A stretch of DNA of 64,000 nucleotides from Pseudomonas lactis (lineage in GTDB: Bacteria > Pseudomonadota > Gammaproteobacteria > Pseudomonadales > Pseudomonadaceae): assembly GCF_001439845.1 (NCBI RefSeq), contig NZ_JYLO01000004.1:310001-374000 (forward strand), given 5' to 3'. The notes below the pieces were generated by a model, which had not been told where the DNA came from, searched no databases, and saw only the letters and a program-made list of their open reading frames with translations. Positions 1 through 6,912 of the stretch are shown piece by piece. How positions within the stretch are numbered: position 1 is the first letter of the stretch; every line of letters begins with the position of its first letter. The position numbers and the translations under genes are program-made.

Positions 1-1599
1 CGCTTCGTCGCGGATTTGTTGAATCAGGTGCAGTGCGGGCGAGTCGCCCTTCAAAGTGAACTCATGGGCGGCATCATTCAAGTACAACGTTTCGAAACCG
101 GCCTTGCGTGTGGTGCCCTTGGCTACGCCGAGCAGGATCAGGTCGGGCACCGCCAGTTCGTTGAGCACGTCACGGGCCATGGACAACTGGCCCTTGCCGC
201 CGTCTACCAGCAGGATATCGGGCAACTTGCCCTCGCCGTCCTTCAACTTGCTGAAACGCCGCGTGAGCGCCTGGTGCATGGCGGCGTAGTCATCGCCTGC
301 GGTAACGCCTTCGATGTTGTAGCGCCGATAGTCGGCCTTGATCGGCCCTTCCGGCCCGAATACCACGCAGGAGGCCACCGTGGCCTCACCGCTGGAGTGG
401 CTGATGTCGTAGCACTCCAGGCGCTGGGGCGGCTCGTCCAGGTTGAGGACTTCGGCCAGGGCGTCGAAGCGTGCAGCGACGTGCTGTCGGTTCGCCAGCC
501 GCGCGCCCAGGGCCTGTTCGGCGTTGGTCACGGCCAGTTGCTGCCAGCGGGCACGGGTGCCGCGTACGCGGTGGCTGATGTCCAGCTCGCGGCCGCGCAG
601 CTCGTGGATCGCTTCGATCAAGGTGGGAAAGTCTTCGTGCACCACATTGACGATCAGCTCCGACGGCAGGTCGCGCTCAGGGCTGCTGACGTAATAGTGG
701 CCAAGGAACGCAGCCATGACTTCTGCCACGTCTTCGTCGATACCGGTCTGCGGGAAAAAGTTCTTGCTCCCCAACACTCGCCCGCCACGCACGCTGATCA
801 GGTGCACACAAGCGCCGCCCGGGTTGACGAACGCGGCGATCACGTCAACGTCACCGGTGCCGCCTTCCATGCTTTGCTGGTCCTGGACACGGCGCAGCAG
901 GGAGATCTGGTCGCGCAGTTCGGCGGCCTTTTCGAAATCCAGGGTACTGGCGGCCTGCTCCATGGCCCCGGACAACTCATCGGTGAGTGCGTTGCTGCGC
1001 CCTTCGAGGAACATCACCGAATGGCGCACATCCTCGGCGTACTCCGAAGGTTCCACCAGGCCCACGCAGGGCGCCTTGCAGCGCTTGATCTGGTATTGCA
1101 GGCACGGCCGGGTGCGGTTCTTGTAGAAGCTGTCTTCGCACTGACGCACAAAAAAGGTTTTTTGCAGCAGGCTCAGGCTTTCACGAATCGCCCCGGCGCT
1201 GGGGTAAGGCCCGAAGTACTTGCCCTTTTGCTTCTTTGCCCCGCGGTGAATGCTCAGGCGGGGAAAGTTGCCGTCGGATAAAAACACGTAAGGGTAGGAT
1301 TTATCATCACGCAACAGGATGTTGTAAGGCGGCCGCCATTCCTTGATCAGCGTCTGCTCAAGCAGCAGCGCCTCGGTTTCATTGGCGGTGATGGTGGTTT
1401 CGACCTGGGCGATACGCGCCACCAGGGCGGCGGTTTTCGGCGCAAGGCCGGTCTTGCGAAAGTAGCTCGCCAGACGGTTCTTCAGGTTCTTGGCTTTGCC
1501 CACGTAAAGCAGGCGCGCCTCGCTGTCGAACATGCGGTACACGCCGGGGCGGCCACTGCAGGTGGAGAGAAAGGCACTGGGATCAAACGGTGTGGTCAT
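1..1599 (-). CDS. uvrC: UvrABC excinuclease subunit C (C-terminus off window)
   Basis: UvrC makes the two incisions of nucleotide excision repair after UvrB has been loaded at a lesion. Translation of the minus strand from ATG at 1599 begins [20 protein letters not shown] and shows the GIY-YIG nuclease (GVYRMF, then [12 protein letters not shown]), the UVR UvrB-binding motif ([13 protein letters not shown], near residue 210) and the second nuclease region with VDGGKGQL near residue 490. About 533 codons are present; the family is usually near 605, so the C-terminal helix-hairpin-helix tail lies beyond the left edge. The start is one base from the gacA stop, so the two genes are almost certainly cotranscribed, as is conserved in pseudomonads. 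Confidence 0.97.
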   Translation of the reverse strand, partial: MTTPFDPSAFLSTCSGRPGVYRMFDSEARLLYVGKAKNLKNRLASYFRKTGLAPKTAALVARIAQVETTITANETEALLLEQTLIKEWRPPYNILLRDDKSYPYVFLSDGNFPRLSIHRGAKKQKGKYFGPYPSAGAIRESLSLLQKTFFVRQCEDSFYKNRTRPCLQYQIKRCKAPCVGLVEPSEYAEDVRHSVMFLEGRSNALTDELSGAMEQAASTLDFEKAAELRDQISLLRRVQDQQSMEGGTGDVDVIAAFVNPGGACVHLISVRGGRVLGSKNFFPQTGIDEDVAEVMAAFLGHYYVSSPERDLPSELIVNVVHEDFPTLIEAIHELRGRELDISHRVRGTRARWQQLAVTNAEQALGARLANRQHVAARFDALAEVLNLDEPPQRLECYDISHSSGEATVASCVVFGPEGPIKADYRRYNIEGVTAGDDYAAMHQALTRRFSKLKDGEGKLPDILLVDGGKGQLSMARDVLNELAVPDLILLGVAKGTTRKAGFETLYLNDAAHEFTLKGDSPALHLIQQIRDEA

Positions 1600-1600
1600 G

Positions 1601-2242
1601 TCAGGCGCTGGCGTCCACCATGCCGTGGCGCACTGCGAGCAGGGTCAATTCAACATCACTGCTGATGGCAAGCTTCTCGAAGATACGATAACGGTAGGTA
1701 TTGACGGTCTTGGGCGACAGGCACAGCTTGTCAGAGATGGTCTGCACCTTCTGGCAACCGACGATCATCAGGGCGATCTGGATTTCCCGCTCCGACAGCG
1801 CATCAAATGGCGAATCGCTGGTGGGCTGGAACGACTTGATCGCCAATTGCTGGGCAATTTGCGGGCTGATGTAACGCTGGCCGGCAAATACCAGGCGAAT
1901 GGCTTGCACCATCTCGGCCAGGCCCGCGCCCTTGGTGAGGTAGCCGGCGGCACCGGCTTGCAGTAAACGGGTGGGAAACGGGTCTTCCTCGCACACCGTG
2001 ACCACCACGACCTTGATGTCCGGATGGCTGCGCAATAACTTGGTCGTGGCACCAAGACCGCCAATCCCAGGCATCTTGACGTCCATCAGTACCACATCGG
2101 GCTTCAACTCCCGGGCCTTGATCAGGGATTCCTCCCCCGACTCCGCCTGGCCGACTACTTGCAGGCCGTCGATGTCAGCCAGCATTCGTGTAATGCCTGT
2201 ACGAACGAGATCATGGTCATCGACTACTAGCACCCTAATCAA
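1601..2242 (-). CDS. gacA: Response regulator GacA (UvrY/SirA family)
   Basis: GacA is the response regulator of the GacS/GacA system, which drives the small RNAs of the Rsm pathway and so secondary metabolism and biofilm traits. The 213-residue product has a receiver domain ([10 protein letters not shown] acidic patch, phospho-acceptor Asp in VLMDVKMPG near residue 54) and a C-terminal LuxR-type helix-turn-helix ([12 protein letters not shown] ... [17 protein letters not shown]). I chose TTG at 2242 as start: it gives the family length and [11 protein letters not shown]-terminus, and GAGGTG lies just upstream on the minus strand. An upstream ATG would add 25 residues that do not resemble the family. 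Downstream is uvrC, 1 bp away. Confidence 0.97.
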   Translation of the reverse strand: MIRVLVVDDHDLVRTGITRMLADIDGLQVVGQAESGEESLIKARELKPDVVLMDVKMPGIGGLGATTKLLRSHPDIKVVVVTVCEEDPFPTRLLQAGAAGYLTKGAGLAEMVQAIRLVFAGQRYISPQIAQQLAIKSFQPTSDSPFDALSEREIQIALMIVGCQKVQTISDKLCLSPKTVNTYRYRIFEKLAISSDVELTLLAVRHGMVDASA

Positions 2243-2348
2243 GCAGACACCTCGCGATATGGTCTTATAGGTTGCTGAACACCTTAGCAAAAAACCAAGG
2301 CGCAGACCTAGTTGCAAGTGTCATATATATAGAGATTAAACGTGCTGC

Positions 2349-2374
2349 GGCTGTTCGCCGGCTGGCGAACAGCC
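2349..2374. terminator. Perfect hairpin between XRE gene and gacA
   Basis: GGCTGTTCGCC and its complement GGCGAACAGCC are separated by four bases. It lies just after the stop of the XRE regulator gene (minus strand) and upstream of gacA. No T-run follows on either strand, so it may be a weak or Rho-assisted terminator rather than a classical one. Confidence 0.4.
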
Positions 2375-2393
2375 CTGTTTCCTGGGCTAAAGG

Positions 2394-2759
2394 TCAGGAT
2401 TCCTGGGGGGGCGACTTGGCTTTTCCGTTCACTACGGATGAATGCTCAGCCAAGGTACTGGTCAAGCGACGGATTGCGTCCTGGTCTTCCTTGAACATCG
2501 CTCGGTAATTGCCCAGCACTTTCTCTTCGATCTTGCTCAGGTTATCCAGCTGGATCGGCGTTGGGCTGCCGGTCAACACGTACAGGATATCCACACCTTT
2601 TTCGGCGACGCGAGACAAATAGTCGGCCTTGGGTGCACGACCACCGCTTTCATATTTGCCTTGGGCGTTCGCTTCAACGCCTCCAATTTCTCCAAAAACT
2701 TTCTGCGACAGGCCAAGTCGCTCTCTTTCTTGCCTTAAGCGCGAACCGATTCCACTCAT
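2394..2759 (-). CDS. XRE-family helix-turn-helix regulator, phage-repressor type
   Basis: A DNA-binding repressor-like protein of 121 residues. The N-terminal Cro/CI-type HTH spans about residues 5-60 (MSGIGSRLRQERERLGLSQ, then ANAQGKYESGGRAPKADYL), and the second half is helical and charged without a recognised effector domain. ATG at 2759 is preferred over the upstream in-frame ATG at 2792 because it begins at the canonical HTH N-terminus. It is divergently transcribed from a small BcepMu gp16-like gene 82 bp away, a layout typical of a lysogeny-type switch. The genuine target is unknown. Confidence 0.85.
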   Translation of the reverse strand: MSGIGSRLRQERERLGLSQKVFGEIGGVEANAQGKYESGGRAPKADYLSRVAEKGVDILYVLTGSPTPIQLDNLSKIEEKVLGNYRAMFKEDQDAIRRLTSTLAEHSSVVNGKAKSPPQES

Positions 2760-2783
2760 TTGGATGTATGATCCTAAATTGGC

Positions 2784-2799
2784 ACACCCCAAGAGGTGT
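2784..2799. promoter_or_regulatory. Candidate operator between divergent regulators
   Basis: An ACACC/GGTGT inverted repeat with a six-base spacer lies in the 82-bp gap between the XRE repressor and the gp16-like gene, where an operator shared by two divergent promoters would be expected. The arms are short, so this is only suggestive. Confidence 0.25.
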
Positions 2800-2841
2800 C
2801 ACACCATCACTTCGTTAAACAAACTTGAACGGTTTTGAACT

Positions 2842-3081
2842 ATGCCCGGAATCCGTACTGCTGCACAAGCCAAGGCCTGGCTGGAACATCAAGGAAAGTC
2901 AGTTCAAGCGTTCGCCCGGGAGCATGGCGTAGACCCGGCAACCACGTATCAAGTGCTCTCCGGGCGCAAAAAGGGACGGCGTGGAGAAGCCCATAAAGTG
3001 GCGGTACTTCTGGGCATGAAAGAGGGCGTTATCGTGGATGAGCCAAGAGCTCAATCCCACGACGAACAAAGCACTAACTGA
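2842..3081 (+). CDS. Small DNA-binding protein, BcepMu gp16-like
   Basis: A 79-residue protein starting MPGIRTAAQAKAWLEHQGKS and containing a helix-turn-helix-like stretch (SVQAFAREHGVDPATTYQVL) followed by the basic patch SGRKKGRRGEAHKVAVLLG. This pattern matches the phage-associated BcepMu gp16 family of small DNA-binding proteins found in Mu-like phages and as genomic orphans. It sits divergently beside an XRE repressor with no phage structural genes near, so it looks like the surviving control region of a former prophage or a domesticated switch. That role is inference. Confidence 0.75.
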   Translation: MPGIRTAAQAKAWLEHQGKSVQAFAREHGVDPATTYQVLSGRKKGRRGEAHKVAVLLGMKEGVIVDEPRAQSHDEQSTN

Positions 3082-3116
3082 CAGCAGTATGCGCTTATTT
3101 GTAGGACGTGCATGTT

Positions 3117-3563
3117 TTAGTCCGATGTGAGTGCGCGACACTCACGCTCCATCCGCCAGAAGCCATCCTCTTCACCGACAATGCTCAACCCCAAGCGCTG
3201 ATACAGCCTTCTTGCCGGGTTGGTCTTGAACACCGTCAAACGTAGAAAGCCCAGGCCCTCGACGCGTGCCTTGAGCGCCATTTGCTCCAGCACCCATGTG
3301 CCCGCGCCCTGCTTGCGGCAGCATTCCAGCAGGTGCAGCTCGCGGATATACAGGGCCTTGCCATCGCGGCTCAGGCTGATAAAGCCCATGACGACGTCAT
3401 CGTTGCAGATCAGCCAGTTCTCGCGGCCCGCCCAGGCCACGTCGAAGCCGTCGCTGGACCACAACAAGCCGTTCTGACGGTAGTAATGGCTCATGGCCTG
3501 CTGGGTCAGGGTGCGGGCAAACGGCAGGTCCTGCTCGATGGCCCGGCGCAAATGAAACCTCAT
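3117..3563 (-). CDS. GNAT family N-acetyltransferase
   Basis: A 148-residue acetyltransferase of the GNAT fold, which moves acetyl from acetyl-CoA to an amine. The fold is visible as ALYIRELHLLECCRKQGAGT (strand 4 plus the acetyl-CoA pyrophosphate-binding loop, here RKQGAG) and LRLTVFKTNPARRLYQRLGL near the C-terminus. The substrate cannot be inferred. Its ATG at 3563 directly abuts the stop codon of the upstream amidohydrolase gene (3564), so the two form an operon with the hydrolase first. Confidence 0.88.
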   Translation of the reverse strand: MRFHLRRAIEQDLPFARTLTQQAMSHYYRQNGLLWSSDGFDVAWAGRENWLICNDDVVMGFISLSRDGKALYIRELHLLECCRKQGAGTWVLEQMALKARVEGLGFLRLTVFKTNPARRLYQRLGLSIVGEEDGFWRMERECRALTSD

Positions 3564-4313
3564 TCAGAGGGCGACCACTTGGCCGGTCCACTGCCCGCCG
3601 TCGCGACGGGCGATCACCAACGCGTCGCCGACACCGGGGGCGGCAACAAGCAAGTTGCCATCGGCGGTCCAGATCGCACTGCGACCGGCACAAGCCCAGC
3701 CTCCAGATGGGCCACCGTGGTTAGCCATCAGTACCAACAGGCCATGCTCGGCCGCATAGCCTTCAAGCAAAGCACTGTCCGCCGCGTAGCCTGCCTCGCT
3801 GATCAGTACGCTTGCGGCATACACTGTGGCGCCCGCTGCCGCCGCTTGGCGTGGATGGCTGGCCTGGGAAAAGTCCGCGCACACCGCCAATGCTATGCGG
3901 TCATCTCCGAATGCCAAGACCTCACCGCCCTGCCCCGCAGCAAATGCCAGCTCCTCACCGGGGTGCAAGTGCTGCTTGGTGTAGACGCCGACTGAGCCGT
4001 CCGCCCCCAGCACCAACGCGCCGATCAGCACGCCTGCTTGTGGCGCCAACCGCACCGGCATGCCCACCACGGCCGTCAACCGCAGCTCCCGCGCCAGCTC
4101 ACGCAACGGCGCCAATACGGCGTCTTGCGGGGCGATGGCCAAGTCGGCCGCCAGGAACGGCTCGTAGCCGGTCAGTGACAGTTCTGGAAACACCAGGCAT
4201 TGCACGCCCTGTTCAGCCGCGGCCCACATCAACGCCAGGTGCCGCTGGATATTGGCAGCGACATCGCCCGGGATGGAAACGGTTTGCGCCGCAGCAAGGG
4301 TCAAGGCAGTCAT
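3564..4313 (-). CDS. Carbon-nitrogen hydrolase (nitrilase superfamily amidase)
   Basis: A 249-residue member of the nitrilase/omega-amidase superfamily, hydrolysing a C-N bond of an amide or carbamoyl substrate. The Glu-Lys-Cys catalytic triad is visible: Glu in VFPELSLTGYEP, Lys in YTKQHLHPGEE and Cys in ALAVCADFSQASHP. Length suits a single-domain family member. It is the first gene of a two-gene operon with a GNAT acetyltransferase that begins with no intergenic base. Specific substrate unknown. Confidence 0.9.
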   Translation of the reverse strand: MTALTLAAAQTVSIPGDVAANIQRHLALMWAAAEQGVQCLVFPELSLTGYEPFLAADLAIAPQDAVLAPLRELARELRLTAVVGMPVRLAPQAGVLIGALVLGADGSVGVYTKQHLHPGEELAFAAGQGGEVLAFGDDRIALAVCADFSQASHPRQAAAAGATVYAASVLISEAGYAADSALLEGYAAEHGLLVLMANHGGPSGGWACAGRSAIWTADGNLLVAAPGVGDALVIARRDGGQWTGQVVAL

Positions 4314-4374
4314 GGTCGCGTCCTGGCAATCATTGTTTGAGAGCCGTCAGCATATCCACACTTGCCCATAACGG

Positions 4375-4908
4375 CATAGGTATCTACACAACTGAGTGGA
4401 CTGTAGCAGCGGACGGTAACCACGATGCGAAGCGAGTCGCTCTTGATCTGCTTTTGATCTGCTTTTGATCTTGATCTTAAGCGCCCCGTCAAACCACGCT
4501 GGCCGGAATTCGACAGGGATTTGGGGGGTAAACCGGCAGGGATGCCGGTTTAGCCGCCCCGCGCCATGGATGGCGCGTGGCGGCGGCCCCCCAAATCACT
4601 GGCGGATTACGGGCACACCGAGCCTAAGCGAGGTGCCGAGTGGTGGGGCAAGAGCGTTTTGCTTACTTTGCCGCTTTTGCAAAGTGAGCCGCCGTCAGGG
4701 CGGAACCCTAAGTGGCCGTTACCGCAGGAATGGATATGTACTCGGTCTGACACCCTGTGTCGACTGGCAGGCCGTCATCGCAGGCAAGCCAGCTCCCACA
4801 TTTGGATCCAGGGTGTCAGGTAGAGATGCGTCGCCTGTCAGTCCGTCACGGGAGCAAGCTCCCTCGCCACAGGTCCAGCGTCGCAGCAAAGTTGTGTAGA
4901 TACCTATG
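4375..4908. mobile_element. REP-carrying MITE-like element, copy 1
   Basis: A 534-bp element bounded by perfect terminal inverted repeats CATAGGTATCTACACAACT and its complement at 4890-4908. It is flanked by near-identical 10-bp direct repeats, CCCATAACGG on the left and CCCATAGCGG on the right, as expected for a target-site duplication. Inside are a core shared with two other places in this window (32705 and 58535), a nested hairpin (4519-4596), one GTGGGAGCTGGCTTGCC-type REP and one GGCGAGGGAGCTTGCTCCC-type REP near the right end. No transposase is encoded; open frames through it are not protein-like. It fills most of the gap 4314-5001. Confidence 0.8.
4519..4596. repeat. Nested long hairpin inside element copy 1
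   Basis: Arms ATTTGGGGGG and CCCCCCAAAT enclose a second hairpin AAACCGGC/GCCGGTTT and a third GCGCC/GGCGC. The equivalent block of copy 2 keeps the inner sequence but has different, still complementary arms; copy 3 lacks the block altogether. Confidence 0.65.
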
Positions 4909-4948
4909 CCCATAGCGGTAAGTACCGCCACACAATAGAAATTACTGA

Positions 4949-4975
4949 TTGAATCCACCTGCACGCCTCTAGTAA
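4949..4975 (+). promoter_or_regulatory. Weak sigma70-like promoter candidate for leader/DAHP synthase
   Basis: TTGAAT and TAGTAA are spaced by 15 bp and end 26 bp before the leader-peptide ATG. The spacing is short of optimal, so this is a weak prediction. The mobile element copy 1 ends 40 bp upstream of it. Confidence 0.25.
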
Positions 4976-5001
4976 GCTCCCCCCATCATTTGGAGAGCCC
5001 C

Positions 5002-5136
5002 ATGTTGCCACTCACCCACACTCAGGTTTGCCCTGCTGCCAGCGCCTTGCGCTCGGTGTCGGCTACCCGTGTGAACGGTTCGAGCGCACTGGCCGGCTTT
5101 TATTTTGGGTATTGGTTTAGCCACTGGCGCGCCTGA
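5002..5136 (+). CDS. Aromatic leader peptide (attenuator) upstream of DAHP synthase
   Basis: A 44-codon ORF, ATG to TGA, with a GGAG ribosome-binding site 6-9 bp upstream (4992-4995). Codons 33-42 encode FYFGYWFSHW: three Phe, two Tyr and two Trp in ten residues, a density that makes sense for sensing charged aromatic tRNAs by ribosome stalling. The stop codon lies 51 nt before a strong intrinsic terminator, and the next full-length gene is DAHP synthase, the entry enzyme of aromatic synthesis. The layout is that of a classical transcription attenuator. This is inferred from sequence; the first 32 codons have no obvious role. Confidence 0.75.
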   Translation: MLPLTHTQVCPAASALRSVSATRVNGSSALAGFYFGYWFSHWRA

Positions 5137-5187
5137 TACCTGAAATCGGCGCCCACTACTCAAGGGGTCGCCTACCAGAGAAATCTA

Positions 5188-5226
5188 AACCCCCGGTCGG
5201 CTCCCCGACCGGGGGTTTTGTTTTTT
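5188..5226 (+). terminator. Intrinsic terminator (attenuator) after aromatic leader peptide
   Basis: A perfect 13-bp stem, AACCCCCGGTCGG pairing with CCGACCGGGGGTT around a CTCC loop, is followed by TTGTTTTTT. It lies after the leader peptide and before DAHP synthase. AAGGGGT at 5162-5168 could pair with the left arm (ACCCC) and act in an alternative structure, but that pairing is only five bases. Confidence 0.85.
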
Positions 5227-5274
5227 CAGCGCCTGACAACCTGTTTGCTCACGATCACTTAAAGGAATCACGCC

Positions 5275-5427
5275 ATGAACTTCACCACCTATTACCGCTA
5301 CGACACTTGCACTGCATGGCGATTTAGCCAGCTCCGTTCGGGACAGCCTGCCGCCTCCGACCGGTCACCCCGTGGTGGCAAGCCAACACACGTAGCCGAT
5401 ACGGCCAATTGTCGAACACCCCAGTAG
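5275..5427 (+). CDS. Second aromatic-rich small ORF before DAHP synthase
   Basis: A 50-codon ORF beginning MNFTTYYRYDTCTAWRF, with a good ribosome-binding site AAGGA (5262-5266) eight bases before the ATG. Its first 17 codons contain three Tyr, two Phe and one Trp; the remainder is low-complexity and Arg/Pro-rich. It lies between the terminator and DAHP synthase and ends 47 nt before that gene's ATG. It could be a second, translational-level leader. I know no protein family matching it. The strong ribosome-binding site is the main reason to think it is translated. Confidence 0.5.
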   Translation: MNFTTYYRYDTCTAWRFSQLRSGQPAASDRSPRGGKPTHVADTANCRTPQ

Positions 5428-5474
5428 GCCAAGCGTGCGGGAATCGCCCGCCGCTTGCCCAGGAAGCCTTGAAT

Positions 5475-6554
5475 ATGAACTCCTCCGTCGCCGCTTTGCC
5501 CGTCTCCACCCTCAACAGTGCCAATGAAGCCCTGACCCAGCGTTTGCCCAGCTCCCTTGAGCTCAAGCATCAGCTCCCGCTCAGCCCGTTCCTCAATGAA
5601 CAAGTCCACGCCCATCGCCAAGCCGTGCGCGCCATCCTCAATGGTGAAGATTCACGCTTGCTGGTGATTGTCGGCCCGTGCTCGATCCACGACCCGGAAT
5701 CGGCCATGGAATACGCGCGCAATCTGAAGAAGCTCGCGCTTGAAGTCAGCGACCAGATGCTGCTGGTGATCCGTGCCTACGTCGAGAAACCGCGCACCAC
5801 GGTGGGTTGGAAAGGCCTGGCCTACGACCCGCACCTGGACGGCAGCGATGACATGGCCGCCGGCCTGACCCTGTCCCGCGAACTGATGCGTGAAATGCTG
5901 CGCCTGGGCCTGCCGGTGGCCACCGAGTTGCTGCAACCCATGGCCGCCGGCTACTTCGATGACCTGCTCACTTGGGTCGCCATTGGCGCACGCACTACCG
6001 AATCGCAGATTCACCGCGAAATGGCCAGCGGCCTGGGCATGCCCGTGGGCTTCAAGAACGGTACCGACGGTGGCGTCGCCATTGCCTGCGATGCGATGCG
6101 CTCAGCCTCTCACCCGCATCGCCATTTCGGCGTCGACAGCCAGGGCCATCCGGCGATCATCCAGACCCCCGGCAACCCCGACACCCACCTGGTGCTGCGT
6201 GGCGGCCACCGTGGGCCCAACTACGATGCGCAAAGCGTGGCCGACGTAAAGCATGACCTGGCCAAGTCCAAGGTGGCGGCGCGGATCATGGTCGATTGCA
6301 GCCATGCCAACAGCGGCAAGAACCCGCTGCGCCAACCGGCGGTATTCAATGAGGTGCTGGAGCAGCGCTTGCAAGGCGATACCTCGCTGGTCGGCATGAT
6401 GCTTGAGAGTCACCTGTTCGAAGGCTGCCAGCCGCTGAGCGCGTCGATGAAATACGGCGTTTCGGTGACCGATGGTTGCCTGGGTTGGGACACGACCGAG
6501 CAGTTGTTACGCAGTGCCGCTGAGCGGTTGCGGGAGCACGGCAAAGCCGACTGA
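5475..6554 (+). CDS. 3-deoxy-7-phosphoheptulonate (DAHP) synthase, class I
   Basis: Condenses phosphoenolpyruvate and erythrose-4-phosphate to DAHP, the first step of the shikimate pathway, in the cytoplasm. The 359-residue product is of AroF/G/H type: VGPCSIHDPESAMEYA, VEKPRTTVGWKGL, GFKNGTDGG and MVDCSHANSGKN are hallmark metal- and substrate-binding motifs. ATG at 5475 (MNSSVAALPV) has AGGAAG upstream and gives the family length; a TTG at 5409 would add 22 residues overlapping the preceding small ORF. The Tyr-, Phe- or Trp-sensitive paralogue cannot be told from sequence alone. It lies downstream of an aromatic attenuator. Confidence 0.96.
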   Translation: MNSSVAALPVSTLNSANEALTQRLPSSLELKHQLPLSPFLNEQVHAHRQAVRAILNGEDSRLLVIVGPCSIHDPESAMEYARNLKKLALEVSDQMLLVIRAYVEKPRTTVGWKGLAYDPHLDGSDDMAAGLTLSRELMREMLRLGLPVATELLQPMAAGYFDDLLTWVAIGARTTESQIHREMASGLGMPVGFKNGTDGGVAIACDAMRSASHPHRHFGVDSQGHPAIIQTPGNPDTHLVLRGGHRGPNYDAQSVADVKHDLAKSKVAARIMVDCSHANSGKNPLRQPAVFNEVLEQRLQGDTSLVGMMLESHLFEGCQPLSASMKYGVSVTDGCLGWDTTEQLLRSAAERLREHGKAD

Positions 6555-6617
6555 TCGGTGAAAAACATACAGCTGGGAGAGGCGGGAAAGTTGACGAGCA
6601 CTCGTGCGAGTGTTCAG

Positions 6618-6808
6618 ATGCCCGCCTGTTTCAGGTGCCCCCTGCCGCCGTGCTTGGGGTGAAACGGGAAACCGGTACGCTCATGTTGAGCAAGTCCGGT
6701 GCTGCCCCCGCAACGGTAGATGCGTGATCCCTTCGACACACCACTGTGGCCCTCGCGCCATGGGAAGGTGAAGGTATCCATACGCATGAGCCCGGAGACC
6801 GGCCTGGA
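6618..6808 (+). ncRNA. Cobalamin riboswitch
   Basis: Recognisable B12-element segments occur in order: CAGGTGCCC near 6631, GGTGAAACGGGAAACCGGT at 6658-6676, the B12 box core GTGCTGCCCCCGCAACGGT at 6699-6717, and GAGCCCGGAGACCGGCCTG at 6788-6806. It lies in the 358-bp gap before a TonB-dependent receptor and should repress that gene's expression when adenosylcobalamin is bound. Boundaries are approximate. Confidence 0.93.
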
Positions 6809-6912
6809 ATTTCTGTTTGGCAAACTCCTGCGGTGGGCGGGCATGGGCCGGTATTGGCGTGTGCTCGATGCCTTCTCTTGCGTGCTTCTGCGAAGATACT
6901 TTCGAGAAGACT

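Noticed and set aside
16..1281. Long plus-strand open frame of 421 codons
   Set aside because: It is antisense to uvrC, whose translation matches the family throughout; GC-rich DNA often leaves the opposite strand open.
2242..2317. Upstream ATG start giving GacA a 25-residue extension
   Set aside because: The extension has no family similarity and the TTG at 2242 has a proper ribosome-binding site.
4465..4899. Open frames inside the mobile element (for example one containing PKWPLPQEWICT)
   Set aside because: The same translation recurs in every copy because the DNA is a repeat; no start signals or protein-like composition, and stems dominate the sequence.
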